A DNA stretch of 64,000 nt. It comes from Candidatus Rokuibacteriota bacterium. GTDB lineage: Bacteria > Methylomirabilota > Methylomirabilia > Rokubacteriales > CSP1-6. Positions 41,946 to 49,844 of the stretch are shown here, in pieces (the stretch's first letter is position 1; the number at the start of each line of letters is the position of its first letter). The notes under the pieces were generated by a model, which was not told where the DNA came from, searched no databases, and saw only the letters and a program-made list of their open reading frames with translations. A program made the position numbers and the translations under genes. The stretch is taken from NCBI GenBank assembly GCA_003221515.1, contig QHSI01000098.1:102961-166960 (forward strand). Reading direction: 5' to 3'.

Positions 41946-42831
41946 GCCGACCGCCATCGCGGTGCCGGTCGGACGGGCGTCGCGCGACGGCCTCGTGGCG
42001 GCCGTGGTCCGCTTCGCCCGCAAGAAGCCGCTCGGCGCCGCCGGCGGCGTGCTGATGCTCGTCATGCTGGTGACCGCGGTCTTCGCCGACGTGCTGCAAA
42101 CCCACGATCCCATCGCCACCAACGCCGCCTACACCCTGGGCGCGCCGAACGCCGAGCACTGGCTCGGCACCGATCATCTCGGCCGCGACATCTACTCGCG
42201 CATCGTCCATGGCGCGCGCGTCTCGCTCGTCGTGGGCGTAGCCTCGACACTCCTGGGTTCGGTGCTCGGCGGGATCATCGGGCTCCTGTCCGGCTACGTC
42301 GGCGGCAAGAGCGATCTCGTGACCCAGCGGGTCCTCGATATATTACAAGGGCTGCCGCTGCTCGTGCTGGCGCTGGTGATGTCGGCGGCGCTCGGCCCCG
42401 CGGTCCACAACGTGATCATCGCGATCTCGATCCCGATCGTTCCGCGGGCGGCCCGCGTGATCCGCGCGAGCGTGCTGTCGATCCGCGAGATGCAGTACGT
42501 CGAGGCGGCGCGCGCGCTCGGCGTGCGGCACGTCCGCATCGCGTTCCGGCACATCCTGCCCAACACCATCGGACCGTTCATCGTGCTGTGCACCGCGCAG
42601 CTCGGGAGCGCGATCCTCGTCGAGGCGACGCTGTCGTTCCTCACGCTCGGCGTCCCCGAGCCGTATCCGTCGTGGGGCCGCATGCTGTCCGTCTCGGCCG
42701 CCGAGTACGCGCAGAAGGCGCCGCATCTCGTGCTGTTTCCGGGCGTGGCCATCAGCCTCGTGGTCTTCGGCTCGAACTTGCTGGGCGACGCCCTCCGGGA
42801 CACGCTCGATCCCCGGCTCCGCGGCTCGTGA
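41935..42831 (+). CDS. Dipeptide/oligopeptide ABC transporter permease, DppC type
   Basis: A 298-residue permease. It shows a first helix preceded by RFARKKPLGAAGGVLMLVML, the conserved HWLGTDHLGRDIYSRIVHGARVSL, the EAA loop MQYVEAARALGVRHVRIAFRHILPN and the C-terminal LLGDALRDTLDPRLRGS. It forms the pore with the DppB-type partner. The two ATPase subunits that such transporters need are not in this window; the next gene is an amidase. Confidence 0.95.
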   Translation: MAVRPTAIAVPVGRASRDGLVAAVVRFARKKPLGAAGGVLMLVMLVTAVFADVLQTHDPIATNAAYTLGAPNAEHWLGTDHLGRDIYSRIVHGARVSLVVGVASTLLGSVLGGIIGLLSGYVGGKSDLVTQRVLDILQGLPLLVLALVMSAALGPAVHNVIIAISIPIVPRAARVIRASVLSIREMQYVEAARALGVRHVRIAFRHILPNTIGPFIVLCTAQLGSAILVEATLSFLTLGVPEPYPSWGRMLSVSAAEYAQKAPHLVLFPGVAISLVVFGSNLLGDALRDTLDPRLRGS

Positions 42832-42879
42832 GTCGATCCTCGAGCACGCGGTGCGGCTATAGAACAAGGAGGCTGGCCG

Positions 42880-44292
42880 ATGGCTGACGTGAACCTCTCC
42901 TGGCTGCCCGCGACCGAGCTCGCGGCCCTCATCCGGAGGAAGAAGGTGTCGCCGGTGGAGGTGGTCGACGCGGTTCTCGATCGCGTCGCCCGGATCAACC
43001 CGCGGCTGAACGCCTTCGTGACGCTCACCGAAGAGCCGGCGCGTCGCGACGCCAAGGCCGCCGAGCGCGCGGTCGGCAAGCGCTCCGCCAAGCTCGGCCC
43101 GCTGCACGGCGTGCCGTTCTCGGTGAAGGACCTGGTGATCACCCGCGGCGTGCGCACGACGTTCGGCACCCCGCTCTACCGGGACAACGTGCCGGCCGAG
43201 GACGCGCCGATGGTGGAGCGGTTGAAGGCGGCCGGCGGCATCATGCTCGGCAAGACGAACACGCCGACCTTCGGCTGGATCGGTGCGACTCACAACCTCG
43301 TCTTCGGGATCACGCGAAACCCGTGGAACCTCGAGCGCACGCCCGGCGGCTCGAGCGGCGGCGCCTCGGCGGCCGCGGCCGCCGGACTCGGGCCGCTGCA
43401 CGTCGGCACCGACGGCGGCGGCTCGATCCGCATTCCCGCGTCGTGCGCCGGCGTCTTCGGCCACAAGCCGTCCTACGGGCGCATTCCCACCTATCCGGTG
43501 AGCGGCGCGTGGAGCCTCTCGCACATCGGGCCGCTGACGCGCACGGTGGCCGATGCCGCACTGGTCATGACGGTATGCGCCGGTCCGGACGAGCGCGACC
43601 AGTACTCGCTGCCCGGGCCCGCCGTCGACTACGTGAAGGCGCTGCGCGGCAGCGTCAAGGGCCTGCGCGTCGCGTACGCCGACGACCTCGGCTTCGCCGA
43701 CGCCGTCGATCCCGAAGTGCGCGCCGTGTGCGCGAAGGCGGCCCGGACGTTCCGCGAGCTCGGCTGTCAGCTCGACGAGGTCAAGCCGGCCTGGCCGTCG
43801 CCGCGCGAGTGCTGGGGCGAGATCTTCTGCGGGGGCATCGCGACGCGGCTGGCGCCCTACGTCGATCGCCGCACCGAGATCGAGCCCGGGCTCCACCGCA
43901 TCATCGAGACCACGCTCAAGAACGGGCCCACGAAGTACGTGCAGGCGTGGTTCGATCGGCTCGCGTGGTGGCAACATCCCCGCGCGTTCTTCGAGAAGTA
44001 CGATCTCCTGCTGACGCCCACGATCGCGTGCCCGCCGTTCGCGGTGGGCCTCGACAACCCGACCGAGATCGCCGGCAAGCCGGTCGAGCCGTACGCGTGG
44101 ATCCCGTTCACGTATCCGTTCAATTTGACGGGCCAGCCGGCCGCGTCGGTGCCGTGCGGGTTCAGCAGGGACGGACTGCCGATCGGTCTCCAGATCGTCG
44201 GCCGCCGCTTCGACGACGTGCTGGTGCTGCGGGCCTGCGCCGCGTTCGAGCGTGCGCGCCCGTGGGCCCAGCATCGTCCGCCGGTGGACTGA
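42880..44292 (+). CDS. Amidase signature family enzyme
   Basis: A 470-residue amidase with the Ser-cisSer-Lys triad: Lys in GVPFSVKDLVITRGV (about 86), cis-Ser in the TPGGSSGGASAAAAAGLGPLHVGTDGGGSIRIPASCAGVFGHKPSYGR block, and the nucleophile Ser in DGGGSIR. It hydrolyses carboxamides to acids and ammonia. GatA-type use in tRNA-Gln formation is unlikely because no gatB/gatC lie nearby, and the gene follows a peptide/amide transporter, suggesting amide scavenging. AAGGAGG lies before the ATG. Confidence 0.92.
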   Translation: MADVNLSWLPATELAALIRRKKVSPVEVVDAVLDRVARINPRLNAFVTLTEEPARRDAKAAERAVGKRSAKLGPLHGVPFSVKDLVITRGVRTTFGTPLYRDNVPAEDAPMVERLKAAGGIMLGKTNTPTFGWIGATHNLVFGITRNPWNLERTPGGSSGGASAAAAAGLGPLHVGTDGGGSIRIPASCAGVFGHKPSYGRIPTYPVSGAWSLSHIGPLTRTVADAALVMTVCAGPDERDQYSLPGPAVDYVKALRGSVKGLRVAYADDLGFADAVDPEVRAVCAKAARTFRELGCQLDEVKPAWPSPRECWGEIFCGGIATRLAPYVDRRTEIEPGLHRIIETTLKNGPTKYVQAWFDRLAWWQHPRAFFEKYDLLLTPTIACPPFAVGLDNPTEIAGKPVEPYAWIPFTYPFNLTGQPAASVPCGFSRDGLPIGLQIVGRRFDDVLVLRACAAFERARPWAQHRPPVD

Positions 44293-44322
44293 ATCGCGCG
44301 GCTATAATCTGGGGACGACGTC

Positions 44323-44556
44323 ATGGACCGACTTCTCTTCATCGTCTCGCAGGGCCGGCGGCAGCTGTACGACTCGCTCAAGCAGGTGCTCTCGCTCGAG
44401 AAGGACGTCGAGGTCATCCTCGACCGGCGCGAGGTGAAGCGCCGGCGTCACGAGGCGCCGCACGCGATGGAGCGACGCCGCTACGGCCGGCGCGGCCGGC
44501 CGCGCGAGGACACCGAGATCCAGTCCCGCGGCTGGACGGTGGTGCGACTGCCGTAA
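44323..44556 (+). CDS. Small DRR-motif protein, paralogue of the one at 29438
   Basis: A 77-residue protein, MDRLLFIVSQGRRQLYDSLKQVLSLEKDVEVILDRREVKRRRHEAP..., ending SRGWTVVRLP. It shares with the 29438 gene the FIV strand, the spaced Leu residues, VEV.LDRR, an Arg-rich middle (ERRRYGRRGR) and the S.G....R end; overall similarity is moderate. A perfect TATAAT (44303-44308) lies 14 bases upstream of the ATG. No known family is recognised. The presence of two such genes under their own AT-rich promoters suggests a small conserved regulatory family. Confidence 0.75.
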   Translation: MDRLLFIVSQGRRQLYDSLKQVLSLEKDVEVILDRREVKRRRHEAPHAMERRRYGRRGRPREDTEIQSRGWTVVRLP

Positions 44557-44619
44557 CGCCGAGCGCTGTCCGAAATACTGGACATTGACGGCGCCAGCGT
44601 CGGGGGCGACGCTGCGCTG

Positions 44620-45147
44620 GTGCACCTCGCCGATCTCCTCGTCGCCATCGCCGTGTTCGGCCTGATCGCGGCCGCCACGTTCACCACGCTCCAGGAAGGG
44701 CTGCGTGCGTACACGACCGGCGCGGCGCGCGCCGAATCGCAGCAGAGCGCGCGCGTCGCGCTCGAGCGTCTCGCCGGCGACCTTCGCATCGCCGGCCTCG
44801 GCCCTCAAGACGCCGCGTTCGCCGCGATCTCGCTCGCCGAGCCGACGCGGGTCGTGCTCCATCGCGACCTCGACGGCGACGGCGCCGTCACCGCGAGCGG
44901 CGAGACGATCACCTGGAGCCTCACCGGCCGGACGCTGCGCCGCGACGCGGGCGGCGGCGCGCAGCCGATCATCGATGGCGTGCGGAGCTTCGTCCTCGAG
45001 TATCTCGACGCCGCCGGCGCGCCCACCGCGAGCGCGAGCGACGTCCGCACCGTCGTGATCACGCTGGTGACCGAGGCCGAGTCGGTGGTGGCCGGCCGCG
45101 ACGTCACGACGACATTCGCGACGCGCGTACGACTGCGCAATCGGTGA
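44620..45147 (+). CDS. PilW/GspJ-like minor pseudopilin, atypical N-terminus
   Basis: A 175-residue protein with a type IV pilin-like hydrophobic start (LADLLVAIAVFGLIAAATFTTLQEGL) and a PilW-like body (QQSARVALERLAGDLRIAGLGPQD, GDGAVTASGETITWSL, VRSFVLEYLDAAG). The usual prepilin cleavage site (Gly before Phe, Glu at +5) is not found: the +5 position reads Asp and no Gly precedes the hydrophobic helix. GTG 44620 is the only plausible start, so the gene may be 5' eroded. No other pilus genes are nearby. Confidence 0.65.
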   Translation: MHLADLLVAIAVFGLIAAATFTTLQEGLRAYTTGAARAESQQSARVALERLAGDLRIAGLGPQDAAFAAISLAEPTRVVLHRDLDGDGAVTASGETITWSLTGRTLRRDAGGGAQPIIDGVRSFVLEYLDAAGAPTASASDVRTVVITLVTEAESVVAGRDVTTTFATRVRLRNR

Positions 45148-45168
45148 CCGGCGCGTTACACTCGCGGC

Positions 45169-45957
45169 ATGAGCAAACGCGTACCTCGTGTCCCCACGAC
45201 AGTTCTCGCACTGGCTCTTGGCGTCGTCGTCGCGTGCACCACCGTGCCGCTCACCGGGCGCACGCAAATCATGCTCATGCCGGAGAGCACCGAGCAGGAG
45301 ATGGGCGTCACCGCCTTTCGTCAGGCCCTCACCAAATCCAAGGTCTCCACCGATCCGGCGCTCAACGCGCAGCTGACACGCGTCGGTGCCCGGATCGCCG
45401 CAGCGACCGGCCGCACCGACTATCAGTGGGAGTTCAAGGTCTTCGAGGACAAGCAGGTGAACGCGTTCTGCCTCCCGGGCGGCAAGGTCGTCGTCTATAC
45501 CGGCATCCTGCCAGTGACCCGCGACGACGCCGGCCTGGCGGCGGTCGTCGGCCACGAGGTCGCTCACGCGATAGCCCGTCACGGCGGCGAGCGCGTGAGC
45601 CAGAACTACATTGCCCAGCTCGGGCTCGCCGGAACCCAGCTCGCGCTATCGGGACAGGACCCGCTTCTGGCTCAAGGCGTCATCACGGCGCTCGGTGCCG
45701 GAGCGACAGTCGGCTATCTGTTGCCCTACAGCCGCTTGCAAGAGTCAGAGGCGGATCATCTCGGCCTCATCTACATGGCGAAGGCCGGGTATCATCCGTC
45801 GGCCGCTCGTGACCTATGGGTGAGGATGGCCGAAATGTCGAAAGCCCAGCAGAAACCGCCCGAGTTCCTCTCGACGCACCCGGCGGACGCCACCCGGATC
45901 AGGCAGATCGAGGCTTGGCTGCCCGAGGCGGTGAAGTACTACCAGCCCGGCTCGTAG
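45169..45957 (+). CDS. M48 family zinc metalloprotease lipoprotein
   Basis: A 262-residue LoiP/BepA-like protease. The signal ends in a lipobox-like VVVACTT, so it is probably lipid-anchored. The HEXXH zinc site is in AAVVGHEVAHAIARHGGERVSQ, with the third ligand Glu in LQESEADHLGLIYMAKAGY. STHPADATRIRQI near the end is typical. It degrades misfolded outer-membrane proteins in relatives. TACACT lies exactly 6 bases before the ATG. Confidence 0.93.
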   Translation: MSKRVPRVPTTVLALALGVVVACTTVPLTGRTQIMLMPESTEQEMGVTAFRQALTKSKVSTDPALNAQLTRVGARIAAATGRTDYQWEFKVFEDKQVNAFCLPGGKVVVYTGILPVTRDDAGLAAVVGHEVAHAIARHGGERVSQNYIAQLGLAGTQLALSGQDPLLAQGVITALGAGATVGYLLPYSRLQESEADHLGLIYMAKAGYHPSAARDLWVRMAEMSKAQQKPPEFLSTHPADATRIRQIEAWLPEAVKYYQPGS

Positions 45958-45988
45958 GGTAAGGTCCCGACCCTAAAAACCACCATCC

Positions 45989-46015
45989 GGGGGGCTGAAG
46001 TGGGATTGGCCCCCC
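45989..46015 (+). terminator. GC hairpin after the M48 gene
   Basis: GGGGGGC (45989-45995) pairs perfectly with GCCCCCC (46009-46015) around a 13-base loop. A second short stem, GTCGC/GCGAC, lies at about 46021-46040. They separate the protease gene from the dcw promoter. Confidence 0.5.
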
Positions 46016-46073
46016 CACCCGTCGCTCGTTAGCTCGCGACCCCTAATCCCCATAAAAATCTTCAGTTTTCCCC

Positions 46074-46128
46074 TTGACACCACCTTGTGGGTGACGCTAA
46101 TGTCGCTATCTAAGTGGGACAGAGTGGG
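46074..46128 (+). promoter_or_regulatory. dcw operon promoter with MraZ-type GTGGG boxes
   Basis: A perfect -35 TTGACA (46074-46079), an 18-base spacer and -10 TAATGT (46098-46103). GTGGG occurs at 46087-46091 (between -35 and -10) and twice in 10-bp phase downstream (46114-46118 and 46124-46128). Direct GTGGG/TGGGN repeats with a 10-bp period are the known operator of MraZ, whose gene follows. Autoregulation of the cluster is therefore expected. Confidence 0.75.
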
Positions 46129-46156
46129 ATGAATTACAGAGTCGTACGGCTCGGCC

Positions 46157-46597
46157 GTGTTTAGGGGGCGCTATCAGCACACGCTCGACCCGAAGGGGCG
46201 CCTGAGCGTGCCGGCGAAATTTCGGGACGCCCTGGCGCATTACGAGGGCGGGCTGATCGTCGTGCCCGATGGCCAGTGCCTCGAGGTGCATCCGCTCGAG
46301 GAGTGGCAACGGATCGAGACGAAGCTGCGCGAGCAGCCCTCGTTCAACCCGGAGGTGCGCGAGGTGAGCCGGCTCTACGTCTCGCGCGCCAAGGACGTGT
46401 CGCTCGACTCGGCGGGGCGCATCCTCCTCCCGCCGGACGTGCGGGAGCTGGCGGGGCTCCACAAGGAAGTGACGCTGGTGGGCGGAGGGCTGCCGCGATT
46501 CGAGATCTGGGATCGCACCCGGTTCGACGAGTACGAGCGCAACCGCTCCGAGCGGCTGCCCTCGTTGTTCGACCGGCTGTCGGGCATGGGAGTGTAG
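46157..46597 (+). CDS. mraZ: Transcriptional regulator MraZ
   Basis: A 146-residue protein with two SpoVT/AbrB-like halves: FRGRYQHTLDPKGRLSVPAKFRDAL (first DPKGR) and ARDVSLDSAGRILLPPDVRELA (SLDSAGRILLP). It forms a ring that binds GTGGG repeats and controls the division and cell-wall cluster. GTG start. First gene of the dcw operon; the next gene, rsmH, begins within or just after its stop. Confidence 0.96.
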   Translation: MFRGRYQHTLDPKGRLSVPAKFRDALAHYEGGLIVVPDGQCLEVHPLEEWQRIETKLREQPSFNPEVREVSRLYVSRAKDVSLDSAGRILLPPDVRELAGLHKEVTLVGGGLPRFEIWDRTRFDEYERNRSERLPSLFDRLSGMGV

Positions 46598-46611
46598 CGG
46601 TTCACGTTCCG

Positions 46612-47475
46612 GTGCTCGCCGACGAGGTCGCGTTCTTCCTGCGACCACGGGGCGGGGGATGGGTGATCGATGGGACGGTGGGGATGGGCGGTCACGCCGA
46701 GGTCATGTTGAGCGGCACCGACGCCTCGGTGCGCCTCCTCGGCCTCGACGTGGATCCCGAGGCGCTGGCCCGGGCAGGCGCGCGGCTGGCCGTGTTCGGC
46801 GACCGCGTGAGTCTCGCGCGCTCGAGCTTCCGGCACATCGGGCGCGCCGCCGCTGCCCAGGGGATCGACCGGGCCGGCGCGATCCTGCTGGACCTGGGTG
46901 TCTCTTCCTGGCAGCTCGAGGAGTCGGGCCGGGGCTTCTCCTTCCAGCGTGACGACGAGCCCCTCGACATGCGCCTGGATCCCTCGGCCGCGCAGACGGC
47001 GGCCACGCTCCTGAACCACCTGCCGGAGGCCGAGCTCGCGCGGATCATCTTCGAGTACGGGGAGGAGCCCCACGCCCGGCGCATCGCGCGGGCGATCGTC
47101 CGTCGCCGACCCCTGGCGCGCTCCGGCGACCTCGTCGCCGCCGTCCGCGCCGCGGTGCCCCGCGCGGCGTGGCCGAGGCGCCTTCACGTCGCCACGCGCA
47201 CCTTCCAGGCCCTGCGCATCGCCGTCAACGACGAAACCGGCGCCCTCAACGAGGCGCTGGCGGACGCGCCCCCGCTGCTGGCCCCCGGCGGCCGGATGGG
47301 CGTCATCTCGTTCCACTCGGGCGAAGATCGCATCGTGAAGCGCACGTTCCGAGCTCTCGAGCCGGCGGGATTCGCCGAGCTCGAGCCGTCGCCCCGGCAG
47401 CCCACGGACGACGAGGTGCGGAGTAATCCCCGCGCCCGGAGCGCGAAGCTGCGAGTGCTGGAGCGGCTCCCATGA
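46612..47475 (+). CDS. rsmH: 16S rRNA (cytosine1402-N4)-methyltransferase RsmH
   Basis: A SAM-dependent methyltransferase acting on C1402 in the 30S P-site. Motif I is VIDGTVGMGGHAEVMLSG; others are LLGLDVDPEALARAG, GAILLDLGVSSWQLEESGRGFSFQRDDEPLDMRLD, TFQALRIAVNDE and MGVISFHSGEDRIVKRTF. The family's N-terminal HVPVL is encoded (bases 46603-46617), but no ATG, GTG or TTG lies in frame just before it. The first usable codon is the GTG within it (46612), annotated here. Upstream in-frame GTGs lie deep inside mraZ. The true start may be a rare codon. Overlaps ftsL by ATGA. Confidence 0.92.
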   Translation: MLADEVAFFLRPRGGGWVIDGTVGMGGHAEVMLSGTDASVRLLGLDVDPEALARAGARLAVFGDRVSLARSSFRHIGRAAAAQGIDRAGAILLDLGVSSWQLEESGRGFSFQRDDEPLDMRLDPSAAQTAATLLNHLPEAELARIIFEYGEEPHARRIARAIVRRRPLARSGDLVAAVRAAVPRAAWPRRLHVATRTFQALRIAVNDETGALNEALADAPPLLAPGGRMGVISFHSGEDRIVKRTFRALEPAGFAELEPSPRQPTDDEVRSNPRARSAKLRVLERLP

Positions 47476-47852
47476 AAAAGGCCCAGCGACTGCATCGCGA
47501 ACCCGACCCCCGCGTCCGGCGTGTGCTGGGGGTGGCGCTCGCCACCTCGGCATTGCTCGTCGCCGGCGCCCTCACCGTCGTCGGCGTCCGCCTCGAGCAG
47601 GTTCACCTCGCGTACCGGCTCGACGCCCTCCGGGGCGACCGGACGCGGGCGGCGGAGACGATCCGCCAGCTCGAGATCGAGGTGGCCACGCTCCGGTCGC
47701 CCAGCCGGCTCGAGGCGCGCGCGCGCCAGATCGGCCTCGTCGCGCCCGGGCGCGATCAGGTCCGGCTCGCGCGCGAGTACGTGAGCGCGGGCACCGGTCT
47801 CGCGGCGGAGCGCAACCGCGCCGCCGCGCTGACGGCGCCGGGCGCTCGGTGA
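47472..47852 (+). CDS. ftsL: Cell division protein FtsL
   Basis: A 126-residue bitopic membrane protein: cytoplasmic basic start, one helix (VALATSALLVAGALTVVGV), then a periplasmic coiled coil (YRLDALRGDRTRAAETIRQLEIEVATLRSPSRLEARARQIGL). Identified by position between rsmH and ftsI, topology and the LxxEVAxLxSPxRLE pattern. It links FtsQ/FtsB to FtsWI activation. Starts ATGA with rsmH and ends GTGA with ftsI. Confidence 0.9.
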   Translation: MKKAQRLHREPDPRVRRVLGVALATSALLVAGALTVVGVRLEQVHLAYRLDALRGDRTRAAETIRQLEIEVATLRSPSRLEARARQIGLVAPGRDQVRLAREYVSAGTGLAAERNRAAALTAPGAR

Positions 47853-49822
47853 AGGACGCCGCCGTCCGGACGCGGGTCCTCCTGTTCGCGGCGGTCCTGG
47901 CGGTCGTGTTCGGCGGCCTCACGGGCCGCCTGGCGTGGCTGATGATCATCAAGCACGGGGACCTGGCCCAGATCGCCGAGCGCCAGTACTCCCGCACCGT
48001 GGTCCTTCGCGCCCAGCGCGGTCCGATCGTCGACCGCCAGGGCGCTCCGCTGGCTACCTCGACCGCGACCGAGTCGCTCTTCGTCCAGCCTCGCAGCGTC
48101 GGCGACCCGGTTCGCGTCGCCGCGCGCGTCGCGCCGCTGGTCGGCGTCCCCGAGGCGGAGGTGCACGCGGCGTTGACGGGCTCCCGCTCCTTCGTCTGGC
48201 TGCGGCGGAAGCTGCCGCCGGCGGTCACCGACCGGGTCAAGGCGCTGCGCGAGCCCGGGCTCGGCTTCCTCCCCGAGCCGCTCCGGCTCTATCCGAACCG
48301 GGAGCTGGCGGCGCACGTCCTCGGCTTCGAGGGCGCCGCGGGCGGGCTCGAGGGCATCGAGCGGGCTTGGAACACGGAGCTCGCCGGCGTGCCGGGCAAG
48401 GCGATCGTGGGTCGCGATGCGCTCGGCCGCGAGATCGAGGCGCCGCACACGCTCCAGGCCCCGCAGCCGGGCCAGGGGATCATGCTGACGATCGACCGCA
48501 CGATCCAGTACGTGGCCGAGCGCGAGATCGACGCCGCCTACCGGCGTACGCGCGCCAAGGCCGCGATGGCGGTCGTGCTCGACCCGCGCACCGGCGACAT
48601 CCTGGCGATCGCGATCCGGCCGACGTTCAACCCGAACACGTTCCTCGACGTCACGTCGGCCGATCTGTGGCGCAACCGCGCGGTGACCGATCCCTTCGAG
48701 CCCGGCTCGACGTTCAAGGCGATCCTCGCCGCCGCCGCCCTCGAGGAGGGTGCGATCCGGCCCGACGACCGGGTCTACGCCGAGAACGGCTCGATCACCG
48801 TCGCCGGGACGACGATCCGCGACTGGAAGAAGTACGGCTGGCTCACGTTCGCCGAGGTGCTGCAGAACTCGTCGAACGTCGGATCGATCAAGGTGGGGCT
48901 CGCCCTGGGCCGCGAGCGGTATCACCGCTACATGAAGGCGTTCGGCTTCGGCGCTATCACCGGTGTCGGGCTGGCCGGCGAGAGCCGCGGGCTCCTGCGC
49001 GACCCGCAGCGCTGGTCGGCCCTGTCGCTGCCGACGATGTCGATCGGCCAGGAGATCTCGGTCACCGCCCTGCAGCTCGCCGCGGCGTTCGGCGCCATCG
49101 CGAACGGCGGCACGCTGATGCAGCCCCGGCTCGTCCGGGCGACCTTCGACGCCGAGGGGCGCGAGGTGCGCCGCTTCGAGCCCAGGACGGTCCGCCAGGT
49201 GATCTCGCCCGAGACCGCGCGGACGCTCACCGGCCTGCTCGTGCGGGTCGTGGACGGCGGCACCGGGCGCTTCGCGGCGATCCCCGGGTACGCGGTCGCG
49301 GGCAAGACCGGCACGGCGCAGAAGCTCGATCCGGCGACCAAGCGCTACTCGCACGCGCCCGGTGTCCTCTCGTTCGTCGGCTTCGCGCCGGCCGACGATC
49401 CGCGGTTCGTCATCTTCGCGATGCTCGACGAGCCGAAGACCGAGCGGTGGGGCAGCGAGGCGGCGGCGCCGATCTTCAGCGCGATCGGTCGGGAAGCCCT
49501 CCGCTATCTCGAGATCGCGCCCCACGACGTGCCGCCGGTCCAGATCGTCACCGGCCCCGCGACGGAGACCGGCGCGCCAGCGCGGGTGCGGCTCGTGAGC
49601 ACGGCGGCGGAGATCGTGGACGCGGACGGGACGCGCCGGATGCCGGACCTGACCGGGCAGACGCTGCGCCAGGCCCTCGGCGTCCTCGAACCGCTCCACG
49701 TCGAAGTCCGCCTGGCCGGCCAGGGCCGCGTCGTGCGTCAGGCGCCCGCGCCGGGAGAGGCGCTCGAGGCCGGAACCGTCGCGCGGCTCACGCTGGCGCA
49801 CGCCTCGGGGCGCGAGCGGTGA
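47849..49822 (+). CDS. ftsI: Peptidoglycan transpeptidase FtsI (PBP3) with a PASTA domain
   Basis: A 657-residue septal transpeptidase. N-terminal membrane helix (LFAAVLAVVFGGLTGRLAWLMI), PBP dimerisation domain, then active-site SxxK in FEPGSTFKAI, SxN in LQNSSNVGSIKVG and KTG in VAGKTGTAQKLDP. The C-terminal ~65 residues (MPDLTGQTLRQALGVLEPLHVEVRLAG...) form a PASTA domain, as in Spo/Gram-positive and some other lineages. GTG start overlapping ftsL. Confidence 0.96.
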   Translation: MKDAAVRTRVLLFAAVLAVVFGGLTGRLAWLMIIKHGDLAQIAERQYSRTVVLRAQRGPIVDRQGAPLATSTATESLFVQPRSVGDPVRVAARVAPLVGVPEAEVHAALTGSRSFVWLRRKLPPAVTDRVKALREPGLGFLPEPLRLYPNRELAAHVLGFEGAAGGLEGIERAWNTELAGVPGKAIVGRDALGREIEAPHTLQAPQPGQGIMLTIDRTIQYVAEREIDAAYRRTRAKAAMAVVLDPRTGDILAIAIRPTFNPNTFLDVTSADLWRNRAVTDPFEPGSTFKAILAAAALEEGAIRPDDRVYAENGSITVAGTTIRDWKKYGWLTFAEVLQNSSNVGSIKVGLALGRERYHRYMKAFGFGAITGVGLAGESRGLLRDPQRWSALSLPTMSIGQEISVTALQLAAAFGAIANGGTLMQPRLVRATFDAEGREVRRFEPRTVRQVISPETARTLTGLLVRVVDGGTGRFAAIPGYAVAGKTGTAQKLDPATKRYSHAPGVLSFVGFAPADDPRFVIFAMLDEPKTERWGSEAAAPIFSAIGREALRYLEIAPHDVPPVQIVTGPATETGAPARVRLVSTAAEIVDADGTRRMPDLTGQTLRQALGVLEPLHVEVRLAGQGRVVRQAPAPGEALEAGTVARLTLAHASGRER

Positions 49823-49844
49823 GGTGGCGGTGCGAGCGACGCCC

